Source of the DNA: CAZCTC01 sp964501335
GTDB lineage: Bacteria; Chloroflexota; Anaerolineae; B4-G1; SLSP01
Assembly: GCA_964501335.1 (NCBI GenBank)
Contig: CAZCTC010000068.1
Span: forward strand, 1-41,713
DNA length: 41,713 nt
Direction of reading: 5' to 3'
The translations under genes were made by a program, and so were the position numbers. Positions 26,419 through 33,821 of this stretch are shown piece by piece; positions within the stretch are counted from its first letter, which is position 1; the number at the start of each line of letters is the position of its first letter. Under the pieces are notes generated by a model, which was given only the letters and a program-made list of their open reading frames with translations, was not told the origin of the DNA and made no database searches.

Positions 26419-26525
26419 ACATCCCGCAACAGACACTTTCCAGTTAAAAAGCGACACGCCGAATAAACAGAGAGAATTTCTTGTTTGTGTTTTTGCGCGC
26501 ATCAGAATGCGCGCAAAAACACGGT
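26419..26525 (-). repeat. Hairpin-repeat copy, reversed (stem 26487-26522)
   Basis: A perfect 16-bp stem with core GTTTTTGCGCGCAT and loop CAGA; the reversed tail begins CATCCCGCAACAGACACTTT. It is almost identical to the copy at 26848, including flanking CGGTTTTATTCTTCC. Confidence 0.85.
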
Positions 26526-26529
26526 TTTA

Positions 26530-26581
26530 TTCTTCCAATCTTCCAATCTTCCAATCTTCCAATCTTCCGTTCTTCCAGTCT
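26530..26581. repeat. CTTCCAAT octanucleotide repeats
   Basis: Four perfect CTTCCAAT units and further degenerate ones run up to the stop codon of the small gene at 26582. A related degenerate CTTCC-rich run follows the sister repeat at 26953-26999. Confidence 0.8.
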
Positions 26582-26794
26582 TCACTCTTCCTGACGTCCC
26601 CAAAAAAGATAGACCAGCGGTCCTACCAATTCGCCAAAGATGATAATCGCGGCCCAGATCCACTTATTGAACCAGCGCACCCGCGCCTGCTTCGAAAGAT
26701 CGATCAACGAATAGATCGCCAGTCCCAATTGCAACACCACAATCGGGATCACAAAGGGCAAATACTGCATAAATCCACCGGTCGGTTCTTGCAT
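26582..26794 (-). CDS. Small PLDc_N-type membrane protein
   Basis: 70 aa with two TM segments (about residues 10-30 and 43-63). The pattern YLPFVIPIVVLQLGLAIYSL, a short basic loop (DLSKQARVRWFNKWIWAA) and a GPLVYLFWGR ending fit the N-terminal domain of cardiolipin-synthase-like phospholipase D proteins (PLDc_N), which also exists as a stand-alone small protein, often beside ABC transporters. AGGAGGT lies 5 nt before the ATG. It sits between the regulator and the ABC ATPase on the same strand, separated from each by a copy of the hairpin repeat, so co-regulation is plausible. Confidence 0.85.
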   Translation of the reverse strand: MQEPTGGFMQYLPFVIPIVVLQLGLAIYSLIDLSKQARVRWFNKWIWAAIIIFGELVGPLVYLFWGRQEE

Positions 26795-26847
26795 GGCTTA
26801 CCTCCTGAAGTTTCCAGCTTATCTTTATGGGCCCGATTAAGATTTTC

Positions 26848-26955
26848 GCGCCCCGCAACAGACTCTTTCCCGTTAAAAAGCGACACGCCGAATAAACAGA
26901 GAGAGTTTCTTGTTTGTGTTTTTGCGCGCATCAGAATGCGCGCAAAAACACGGTT
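26848..26955 (-). repeat. Hairpin-repeat copy, reversed (stem 26916-26951)
   Basis: The stem is the same as at 26487-26522 (core GTTTTTGCGCGCAT, loop CAGA), and the tail matches at nearly every base, so one arose recently from the other. Its tail points to the start of the PLDc_N gene. Confidence 0.85.
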
Positions 26956-27000
26956 TTATTCTTCCGTTCTTCCATTCTTCCATCTCTTCCACTCTTCCCT

Positions 27001-27540
27001 TCATTCATCCCGCCGCTTGACCGGATGCGTGATCACACTGATCTTATGCGTATGCCGCCCGTTCCCGGGTTCCTGCATCACCAACGGCCGGATAGCTTCG
27101 CGCAGCGCCTCTGCAAACCGATCCAGTTCCTCCGTATTGGCATAGACAATCACCTCGGTATATCCCGCCCGGTCGGCCAACATATCCAGCGTCGGATTGG
27201 CCTCCAGATAATCGGAATAGCCTTGAAGCAACGTCGCCAGATACGAATTGAAATACTGAAGGTTCTCTTCAGCGCTCAGACTCTGCATATCCTCATTATC
27301 AATAACCGGCGGCTTCGCCAATCGGTAAACTTTCTCTTCCACACCCTTGATTGGGCGCGTCTCAACGACTTCAACCATTCCCGCATCCAACAACACGCGC
27401 AGATGACGGTAAATGGAAGATTTAGGAATGCTGGATAATCGATCGGCCAGCTCCTGAGTGGTCAGCGATGTCCTGGTCAATGCTTCCATAATCTGAAATC
27501 GGGCCGGATGCATGAGCAATTCGACTTTGGAATTGGGCAT
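27001..27540 (-). CDS. ArsR-like winged-helix regulator of the ABC operon
   Basis: 179 aa. The N-terminal winged helix (MHPARFQIMEAL, LTTQELADRLSSIPKSSIYRHLRVLLDAGMV, VYRL; residues about 10-75) is of the ArsR/HTH_20 type. The C-terminal approximately 100 aa are a helical/ligand part seen in regulators next to ABC-2 transporters. A palindrome with 15-bp perfect arms lies 14 bp upstream of its start, so it most likely represses itself and the PLDc_N-ABC-permease genes that follow. The ligand is unknown; no cysteine metal site is visible in the HTH region, which argues against metal sensing. Confidence 0.85.
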   Translation of the reverse strand: MPNSKVELLMHPARFQIMEALTRTSLTTQELADRLSSIPKSSIYRHLRVLLDAGMVEVVETRPIKGVEEKVYRLAKPPVIDNEDMQSLSAEENLQYFNSYLATLLQGYSDYLEANPTLDMLADRAGYTEVIVYANTEELDRFAEALREAIRPLVMQEPGNGRHTHKISVITHPVKRRDE

Positions 27541-27554
27541 TTCCCCTGCCTCTC

Positions 27555-27586
27555 TTATATTATCATTATCAATAATGATAATATAA
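27555..27586. promoter_or_regulatory. Operator with 15-bp perfect inverted arms
   Basis: TTATATTATCATTAT and ATAATGATAATATAA are exact inverse complements around CA. It lies 14 bp before the regulator start codon. Confidence 0.85.
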
Positions 27587-27602
27587 ACTCCGACAAAGTC
27601 AA
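27575..27602 (-). promoter_or_regulatory. Candidate promoter overlapping the operator
   Basis: On the minus strand TTGACT (27602-27597), a 16-bp spacer, and TATCAT (27580-27575) inside the palindrome. Repressor binding would cover the -10 box. Confidence 0.45.
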
Positions 27603-27624
27603 GAGGGAGAACGCGGACAAAAAA

Positions 27625-27670
27625 ACCCTCTCCCCACTCTTCCGTGCGTCGCTTCCCATAAGAAAAATGC
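27625..27670 (+). repeat. Hairpin-repeat tail fragment
   Basis: CCTCTCCCC, CGTGCGTCGCTTCC and AAGAAAAATGC are a tail without prefix or hairpin, directly before a complete copy. Confidence 0.55.
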
Positions 27671-27812
27671 CCCGACCTGTGCGGTTAGTCTGAGAAAAAA
27701 GCCCATATTTTCGGCGGCTTTCTGAAGCCGTCGAAAATATGAATAAAAATAACTCTCTCTGCCCGCCCAGCGCGTCGCTTTTTACCGGCAAAATACCTGT
27801 TGCGGGACACAA
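27671..27812 (+). repeat. Complete hairpin-repeat copy (stem 27704-27741)
   Basis: The most complete member: prefix GACCTGTGCGGTTAGTC with GAGAAAAAAGCC, 17-bp stem (27704-27720 with 27725-27741; core TATTTTCGGCGGCTT), loop TCTG, A-rich link, C-run, GCGCGTCGCTTTTTACC and the end CCTGTTGCGGGACAC. One stem pair is G-T, tolerated only in RNA. Confidence 0.9.
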
Positions 27813-27849
27813 AAAACGTTTTTGATCCATGTTAATGAACAACCGTACA

Positions 27850-27995
27850 GGTCAAAATGCCCCGATTCTCCAGAAAAACAAAAAGAAAAAACCCATTTTT
27901 TCGCGCGCCGCAGACGGCGCGCGAAAAAATGAATAAAAAACCTCTCCCCCCATCCCGCGCGGCGTACCTTACGGGAAAAATGCCCAATGCGGGGC
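27850..27995 (+). repeat. Hairpin-repeat copy with flipped loop (stem 27894-27931)
   Basis: A perfect 17-bp stem (27894-27910 with 27915-27931; core TTTTCGCGCGCCG). Prefix and tail are in plus orientation, but the loop reads CAGA, which all other plus copies have as TCT-. The stem-loop string at 27895-27930 is identical to that at 33004-33039, whose flanks are reversed. Confidence 0.85.
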
Positions 27996-28106
27996 GCAAA
28001 AAAGCCCGGGCCCTATCCAATTTACCTTCCCTCAGAATTCCGGGCTTGCCAGATTAGCACCTTTGTTCTATCATTAAAGCTAAATTCTATCGCCAGAGAG
28101 GTTATC

Positions 28107-28919
28107 ATGCCGGAATTACCCGAAATCGCCCACCGCACCCGCCAGATGCAAACCGAACTCGTCGGTAAAACCATCGCCGGCGTCGATGCGCTTCAACCCA
28201 AATGCCTCAACCTGCCTCCCGAAGACTTTGCCGCCGCGCTGAGCGGAGCCACCATCCAATCCGTCACCCATCGCGGCAAATGGATCATGACTGAAACCAC
28301 ACAGGGCTGGTTTTTGCTCAGCCTGGGCATGGGAGGAGAGGTGCTGCTGGTCACTCGCGAGACCCTCCCCACCAAATATCGCCTGATCATCGACTTCACC
28401 GACCACAGCTGCCTTGCCGTCAACTTCTGGTGGTTCGGTTATGCTCACTACGCCGCCCTCGACGCCCTGCAAAGCCATGAAATGACGGCGAAACTCGGCC
28501 CCAACGTCCTCGATCTCACTCCCACCGAGCTGCAAACCCGCCTTCAAACACGCCGGGGCCGTATCAAAGCCCTGCTGCTCGATCAATCGGTTGTCGCAGG
28601 GATCGGCAACGCCTACATTCACGACATTCTCTTCCTCGCACAGCTGCATCCCCAGCGCAAAGTGGATACCCTCACCACCGCAGACTTTGAAAAGCTGGCC
28701 CAAGCCATCCATGACGGCTTGCAACCCAGCCTGGATAAAGGAGGAGCCTTCTACGAAGTGGACCTGCACGGTCGAAAGGGAGGATTCTTAGCAGAGGATA
28801 TCATCATCGGCTACCGCGAAGGGCAACCCTGTCCCACCTGCGGCGCAACAATCGAAAAGATCAAAACCGGCAGCACCAGCAGCTTCATCTGCCCCGTTTG
28901 CCAGCCTCTCACTGAATAA
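28107..28919 (+). CDS. Fpg/Nei family DNA glycosylase
   Basis: 270-aa base-excision repair glycosylase/AP lyase acting on oxidised bases. The N-terminus MPELPE supplies the catalytic proline and glutamate. HRGKWIM (about residues 52-58) contains the family lysine. GGAFYEVDLHGRKGG, and the C-terminal zinc finger CPTCGATIEKIKTG..FICPVC with four cysteines, complete the fold. The start at 28107 is fixed by the need for Pro at position 2 and by GAGAGG 5 nt upstream; an upstream in-frame extension runs through repeat DNA. Whether it prefers 8-oxoguanine (MutM) or oxidised pyrimidines (Nei) cannot be told, since the finger lacks the usual MutM GGRSTYFC form. Confidence 0.9.
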   Translation: MPELPEIAHRTRQMQTELVGKTIAGVDALQPKCLNLPPEDFAAALSGATIQSVTHRGKWIMTETTQGWFLLSLGMGGEVLLVTRETLPTKYRLIIDFTDHSCLAVNFWWFGYAHYAALDALQSHEMTAKLGPNVLDLTPTELQTRLQTRRGRIKALLLDQSVVAGIGNAYIHDILFLAQLHPQRKVDTLTTADFEKLAQAIHDGLQPSLDKGGAFYEVDLHGRKGGFLAEDIIIGYREGQPCPTCGATIEKIKTGSTSSFICPVCQPLTE

Positions 28920-28934
28920 AACTCGACTAAAGTA

Positions 28935-29188
28935 TCGCGCGCCCCTGATGGTCTTTTAAAAATTAATTCGGCAATAGAAAAAATCCTGGCCGCTCGGGGC
29001 CTGCGGACCCCGGGCTTACTTAAAACGCCCTTTCAGGGCTTAAGAAGATTTCACCGCCAATATTCTCAGCCCCGAAGGGGCTTTCTTTTAGATAGCCCGG
29101 GGCTTCAGCCCCGGGCGAGGCGGACTTTGCCACATTCGGGAAACAAGGGCATTACCGGATTATTTTTTAAGACCATAAGGGCGCGCGA
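28935..29188 (+). repeat. Second repeat family, copy A, inside inverted arms
   Basis: The core 28993-29125 has GGGCTTACTTAAAACGCCC, TTCAGGGCTTAAGAA, CAGCCCCGAAGGGGC and CCCGGGGCTTCAGCCCCGGG, each GC block self-complementary. It is enclosed by inverted ends TCGCGCGCCC..ATGGTCTT (28935-28955) and AAGACCAT..GGGCGCGCGA (29170-29188). Occupies the whole gap between the glycosylase and mcrC genes; no gene is seen there. Confidence 0.8.
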
Positions 29189-29219
29189 AACTCCGAGCAG
29201 TTAACACCCGTTTTCCACT

Positions 29220-30419
29220 TTATTCCGACCTCAGCTTCAAGGCCAGAAGTTGTTTCAAAAATTCCTCTCCCGCTGCTTCTAAATTTTCCTTGAGAGAGAA
29301 AGTAAGACTGCACACATGGATCTCCCCCACTCGTACATCAAGAGGTACCGACATCGGATAGACCAATACAGCTTGCGAACAGTGTTGCAGTGTCGCATAG
29401 GTCACAATTTGATTAATATCCTCGCGTGAAGGGTGATCGGGCGCCTTATATTTGGTATCCAATACACACACTGCGGCACCGGTAACGACATCATACAGAG
29501 TCAGATCGATATTGAAATGCAAACATTGTTCGGCTCCCAGAACGATCCGATCCTGAGCCCGCATTTGAACCTCTTCCGGAAGATGTCGTTTGAGCCATTC
29601 CGCCACGAATAATTCGTACAGACGCGCCATATCGATCAAAAAAGGCAGAAAAGTATGATCGCCGGTTTGATGACCGGGACCACTGTGTTCCAGGAAGAAA
29701 CGACAAAGGGCATGAAGCGACCGATAATCGTCATTCAGCCGGTTATAAAGCCGTCCCACACAATCCTGAGAGGTAAACGGCGCCAGGGTAGCGAAATTGG
29801 CCAGCGTGTGGTAAGTTCGTCGTAAAGTAGGCAGGGTACGGTCACACAACCCGCTGCGCAAGATGCAATACAGCGTCCACAACAGCAACCGATTTTCCTC
29901 CACATCGGCACTATGTTCCTGATACTCACAATCCAGTCTGGTTTCCCAGGGACGCAATAATTTCCGTGTATTCAAACGGCCCGTAAGATAAGGTAAAGTA
30001 TCGCTGCATTCCTGATAAGCGCGATAAAAACCCTTGCGGGCTCGTTCCAAAATACGTTTCGCTAAAATATCGGCCAGATTCTCATAAAAATCGGAGAGCT
30101 TTTCGGTTTGAACCAACCTCGACAGGAATTCAAAGCTCTTCAACTGATAGGCATACTCCAGCATCCCAAACAAATTGCCCAAAGCCACCTTGGGTTTCAG
30201 CTCCACGACAAGATTGCCGGTCAAGGAGATATAACCCACCCACCCCAGCGAAGTTAATTCCCATGCCTCCCCGGTTTTGAAAGAAGGAAAATCCACATGG
30301 ATGTACCGCCCATAACGTTGCCAGAGCAATTGCCCTTCCGCATCAGAAAGCCTCGCACGGGACAATGTTTCACGTTGATACTCCTTCAGAACAATGAGTT
30401 CACGCTTCTCGCCATTCAT
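29220..30419 (-). CDS. mcrC: McrC-like nuclease subunit of an McrBC restriction system
   Basis: 399-aa partner of an McrB ATPase; McrBC-type enzymes cut DNA carrying modified cytosines. The N-terminal half (GWVGYISLTGNLVVELKPKV, about residues 70-90) and central helical region match McrC. The C-terminal PD-(D/E)XK nuclease shows FNIDLTLYD followed by AVCVLDTKYKAP (about 315-345) and INQIVTYA. The start is the ATG at 30419, which overlaps the mcrB stop as ATGA; an earlier in-frame start at 30449 would lie inside mcrB. McrB and McrC are thus translated in step. The gene ends 31 bp before a copy of the second repeat family. Confidence 0.93.
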   Translation of the reverse strand: MNGEKRELIVLKEYQRETLSRARLSDAEGQLLWQRYGRYIHVDFPSFKTGEAWELTSLGWVGYISLTGNLVVELKPKVALGNLFGMLEYAYQLKSFEFLSRLVQTEKLSDFYENLADILAKRILERARKGFYRAYQECSDTLPYLTGRLNTRKLLRPWETRLDCEYQEHSADVEENRLLLWTLYCILRSGLCDRTLPTLRRTYHTLANFATLAPFTSQDCVGRLYNRLNDDYRSLHALCRFFLEHSGPGHQTGDHTFLPFLIDMARLYELFVAEWLKRHLPEEVQMRAQDRIVLGAEQCLHFNIDLTLYDVVTGAAVCVLDTKYKAPDHPSREDINQIVTYATLQHCSQAVLVYPMSVPLDVRVGEIHVCSLTFSLKENLEAAGEEFLKQLLALKLRSE

Positions 30420-32512
30420 GGCAGAATTCGGGAGGCCAGTTTTTCCCATCGGAATTTATCCATGCTGGAGGGTTGATCGAAGAAATATTCTTCCAGATAA
30501 GGTTCCAGCTCCATTTTCCAAATATCCGGCAGTTGCTCAGCGAGCCGTTCACGCAAAAAGAAGGTGATGCCGACCTGATAATGAAAATCTCCGATTTGTT
30601 GATTGAGTTCTTTTAATACATCGATCAGGGATTTAACCGCAAAACCGGTCCCTTGATGGTAGTGACTCAGAACATCATAATCAGGATACAGGGCCAAAAA
30701 GGCAAACCTGCGGCGCAAGGCATGGTCTACCAATGCAATCGAGCGATCCGCGGTGTTCATCGTGCCGATAATCCGTACATTGGGAGGGATGGAAAATTTC
30801 TGACCGCCGGCCAGAAATATTTCGCGGTCCCGATATTCCAACAAATACATCAACTCACCAAAAACGCGCGCAAGGTTGGCCCGATTGATTTCATCGATAA
30901 TAAGTACACAACGCCCCTGGCATTTTTGAGCCTCCTCGCAGAATTCCAGAAAGCGCCCCGGAACCTGGGGATAATCCAAGCCGCCCGTTTCAATTTTCCG
31001 CGGGCGTAAGCCCGAAACAAAATCCTCATAGGCATAGGCAGGATGAAATTGCACCAGATCAAAGAATCCATACTCGCCGCCGATGATATTTTTTGCCAAT
31101 CGCTCGGCCAAATAGGTTTTTCCGGTCCCCGGTGGCCCGTAAAGAATGGCCTGCCCCTTACGTTCAATGGCCCGCAGCCAGCTGTTTAAGATGCTTTCTT
31201 TAAAGCCGGTCTCGGCTGCCATTTGTTCGACTGGATAAAGCTCCTGAATCGCAACCAATTTCCCTGAAAAGTCATCCCCTTTTTCCGCGGCTAACAATAT
31301 TTCCGGATCTGTATCAGGATACTGGAACTTCATTTTTAATGGCCGCAAGCCCCTGGAAAAAAGTGCGGCCCGATTATCTCGATTAAATACCGCCTCGGCA
31401 ATTTCAGGTTGATGAAAGCGATGGAATGGACTGGCCTTCCAATGCGAAAACCGTCGTGCGATGTAATCGAAGGTATCTTCATAGGCTCTTCGCAAATCCA
31501 TCGATAAATTCCGGGCCATGCCTGCCGGCAATTCATACACTCGAATCGATCGCCCATTTTCATCCATAAAGCGTTCCCAATGATTGATATCGGCATCCAG
31601 GTCAACCGAGTCTTCAAAGAGAGCAATTCCAACCCGATCCAGCCTTCCTCGGACTCCATAAAATTGTAAGACGGCCCATGAGGCGTAATTCAGACGCAAG
31701 ATCCTCTCTTCACGCACCACGGTCAATGAAAAGTGTTTATCTTCGGAATCAGCGATTCCCAAACGATCCAAAGCGTCTTTTAGAAAATCAAAAGCCCACT
31801 CGGCTTCTTCACGATCGGCAAAAATATACGAGAAAGGCTCCGCCAGACTTTTGACTTCCTCTACAACAGTTTTAGGTGCCTTTTTTTGCTGATTGACCCA
31901 ATAGATGAACAGGTCCATCCCCATATAATCCACTGGGAATTGCCCATCCCCTCCTTGCAAGGCCTCCCGCAATTGATTCAAGTGCCGTCCGGCGGCCAGA
32001 TATTCTTCGCCCTGATGAGATTTCTTCCCCCTGGGCAAATCATCCTTTACATTCACCTGTTGTGATTCCAGAAAACTCTGTACCTGCTTATTCCACATCC
32101 AGTAGCGATCCGGAAAACGCAGCGCCAGAATCTCAGAAAAATAAGAAGGTCCAATTCCAGGCAAAGCCTTTATCAAGGTATCGATATCCTCTGCCGTCAA
32201 CCCTGATTCCGCCCGTTGGACCAGCTCCGCCAGAGATTGGCGAAGCGCCGGCAGCTTTGCATCGGCCACCCCAAATACATAAAGCCAAAACTCCGGTTTA
32301 TTCCATCGCAACCCAAACCAGGCATCGGTATCCTGCAAGAATTCAGCGATCTCTTCATGAGTCAAATAGGGAATGCGTTCCGGTTGCAATAGATTTCCGG
32401 CGGCAGAAATGCGGCGTTGATGTTCCACTTGATGTTCCGGGATAAAAGAATCCGTGTTTTGCGAATTCCAGAAACGCTGAATCAATCCTTTAAGTTCTGA
32501 GGTGATTTCCAT
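30416..32512 (-). CDS. mcrB: McrB-like AAA+ GTPase subunit with unusual N-terminal part
   Basis: 698-aa motor of an McrBC-type restriction system. The AAA+ domain begins near 435, with Walker A GPPGTGKT (459-466), Walker B VLIIDEIN (536-543), the McrB GTP-specific motif MNTADRS (585-591) and arginines at 600-602. The first 400 residues replace the short DNA-binding domain of E. coli McrB. A helical part carries a helix-hairpin-helix-like LPGIGPSYFSEILALRFPDRYWMWN (117-141), and a second domain (about 215-395) has alternating strands. These probably read the target DNA or its modification; I do not recognise the second domain. It overlaps mcrC by 4 nt (ATGA). Upstream lie repeats only, so the promoter is unclear. 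Confidence 0.9.
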   Translation of the reverse strand: MEITSELKGLIQRFWNSQNTDSFIPEHQVEHQRRISAAGNLLQPERIPYLTHEEIAEFLQDTDAWFGLRWNKPEFWLYVFGVADAKLPALRQSLAELVQRAESGLTAEDIDTLIKALPGIGPSYFSEILALRFPDRYWMWNKQVQSFLESQQVNVKDDLPRGKKSHQGEEYLAAGRHLNQLREALQGGDGQFPVDYMGMDLFIYWVNQQKKAPKTVVEEVKSLAEPFSYIFADREEAEWAFDFLKDALDRLGIADSEDKHFSLTVVREERILRLNYASWAVLQFYGVRGRLDRVGIALFEDSVDLDADINHWERFMDENGRSIRVYELPAGMARNLSMDLRRAYEDTFDYIARRFSHWKASPFHRFHQPEIAEAVFNRDNRAALFSRGLRPLKMKFQYPDTDPEILLAAEKGDDFSGKLVAIQELYPVEQMAAETGFKESILNSWLRAIERKGQAILYGPPGTGKTYLAERLAKNIIGGEYGFFDLVQFHPAYAYEDFVSGLRPRKIETGGLDYPQVPGRFLEFCEEAQKCQGRCVLIIDEINRANLARVFGELMYLLEYRDREIFLAGGQKFSIPPNVRIIGTMNTADRSIALVDHALRRRFAFLALYPDYDVLSHYHQGTGFAVKSLIDVLKELNQQIGDFHYQVGITFFLRERLAEQLPDIWKMELEPYLEEYFFDQPSSMDKFRWEKLASRILP

Positions 32513-32531
32513 ATTTCCCCCCTCTAAAAGC

Positions 32532-32801
32532 TGTCCATTCGCGTAAATGGTTAATCAAATCAGGAATTATCCACAATCTCCCAAATGGGTCCCCAAAACG
32601 GGTTTAACCTTCCTGGGGTCCTGGCCCCCCAGGCTTCCTTAGTACGCCCCTTCAAGGCTTAAGAAGGCTCCCTGTCCAGCATTCTCAGCCCCAAAGGGGC
32701 GACCTTAGGGCAGCCTGGGGCGAAGCCCCAGGAAAACGGCGCCATTTATGGGCATTTTCCGATTAATTCGGAATTTCCCATCGCATTTACGCGAATGGAC
32801 A
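32532..32801 (+). repeat. Second repeat family, copy B, with 18-bp perfect inverted ends
   Basis: TGTCCATTCGCGTAAATG (32532-32549) and its exact inverse complement (32784-32801) enclose a core with CCTGGGGTCCTGGCCCCCCAGG, CCCCTTCAAGGCTTAAGAA, CAGCCCCAAAGGGGC and CCTGGGGCGAAGCCCCAGG. Same orientation as copy A on the other side of mcrBC. Part of a 780-bp gene-free stretch made of repeats. Confidence 0.82.
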
Positions 32802-32886
32802 ATAAGAGATTCAATTACAGTTACGTAATTTAACTCAGGTTGCTACCTCGATAAATCCAGTTAATCCCCGCTATCCCCCTGCCCCC

Positions 32887-33103
32887 CATATTAGGCAACT
32901 TAAGGCGATGCATCGGTAGCCCCCAGCCTTGTAGCATCCCGCAAATAGCCCTTTCCCCGGAAGGTACGCCGCGCAGGATGGGAGGGAGAGAGTTTTTTTG
33001 TTTATTTTTTCGCGCGCCGCAGACGGCGCGCGAAAAAATGGGCTTTTTCTTCCCCTCTTTTCCGGGTGATTGCGGTTGCAAATGGCTTAAGTTGCCTGAT
33101 ATG
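32887..33103 (-). repeat. Hairpin-repeat copy within 18-bp inverted arms
   Basis: Arms CATATTAGGCAACTTAAG (32887-32904) and CTTAAGTTGCCTGATATG (33086-33103) match inversely at 17 of 18 positions. Between them lies a reversed copy (32934-33068) with a perfect 16-bp stem (33004-33019 with 33024-33039, core TTTTCGCGCGCCG, loop CAGA) and full tail. One arm sequence recurs beside the copy at 8535. Confidence 0.82.
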
Positions 33104-33210
33104 CCCCCAGCCCCCTTCCCCTGAGGGAAAAGGAGGATATGAGGAGAAGAAATAAACATTTTTGGCACGCTTTTTGCGAGAAAATTTCGTCCACGCTTAA
33201 CTGTGGTCCT

Positions 33211-33290
33211 ACCCTGCGCGATTATTCTGGGAAAAAACCCATATTTTCGGCAAATCCGCTGTCTACTGTCTACCGTCTACTGTCTACTAA
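33211..33290 (+). repeat. Broken hairpin-repeat copy and TGTCTAC heptamers
   Basis: A family prefix (CCTGCGCGATTATTCTGGG, AAAAAACCC) runs into a left stem arm ATATTTTCGGC and then stops. It is followed by TGTCTACTGTCTAC heptamer repeats like those at 11174. The right arm and tail are missing. Confidence 0.7.
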
Positions 33291-33293
33291 AAA

Positions 33294-33812
33294 TTATCCG
33301 GCCCATTCCTCTTCCAGAAGGGCATAAAAATATTCATCCCACCAGATATTCCCTTCCCGGGGAATACATTTCTGAAAAAAACCTTCTCGACGCATCCCCA
33401 GCTTCTCCATCACCCGCCACGAAGCGATATTCTCCGGCTGGCAGGTCGCAATGATCCGATGTAATTGCAAAGTTTCAAACCCGTAACGCAACAATTCATG
33501 GGCCGCTTCTGTGGCATACCCCATTCCCTGATAAGCCGGATGAAATACCCAGCCGATTTCATAAGTCCGGGGCATCACCCACGGATGGAAAACGATTTCT
33601 CCAATCACAAAATCACAATCAGACAACGCCACAGCCCATACCGCCGCATCTTCCTGGCTATGACGCTGAACAAAGTCCCGCGCCTGATCTTCACTGAAAG
33701 GCCTTTCCATCATATAAGCCATCACCAGAGGATCGGAGGCATAGGCATGCACCGCTTTCCAATCATCAGGCCGAAAACGACGGATGCATAAATGAGGCGT
33801 TGTGAATTCCAT
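33294..33812 (-). CDS. GNAT acetyltransferase, RimJ/RimL type
   Basis: 172-aa N-acetyltransferase of the Rim/acetyltransf_3 group. The N-terminus HLCIRRFRPDDWKAVHAYASDP, the strand IGEIVFHPW, the acetyl-CoA loop FHPAYQGMGYATEAAHELLRYGF (about residues 90-112) and the ending HRIIATCQPENIASWRVMEKLGMRREG (about 118-144) are typical. These enzymes acetylate ribosomal proteins or small amines; the substrate here is unknown. It begins 9 nt after the stop of the B3/B4-domain gene and is probably co-transcribed with it. Confidence 0.92.
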   Translation of the reverse strand: MEFTTPHLCIRRFRPDDWKAVHAYASDPLVMAYMMERPFSEDQARDFVQRHSQEDAAVWAVALSDCDFVIGEIVFHPWVMPRTYEIGWVFHPAYQGMGYATEAAHELLRYGFETLQLHRIIATCQPENIASWRVMEKLGMRREGFFQKCIPREGNIWWDEYFYALLEEEWAG

Positions 33813-33821
33813 AGATAAATC

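Noticed and set aside
27987..28106. N-terminal extension of the Fpg/Nei glycosylase
   Set aside because: The catalytic proline must be residue 2, which fixes the start at 28107.
28935..32801. mcrBC as part of an insertion-sequence composite transposon
   Set aside because: No transposase gene is present and the flanking repeats are only about 250 bp with unlike ends; kept as a recombination idea only.
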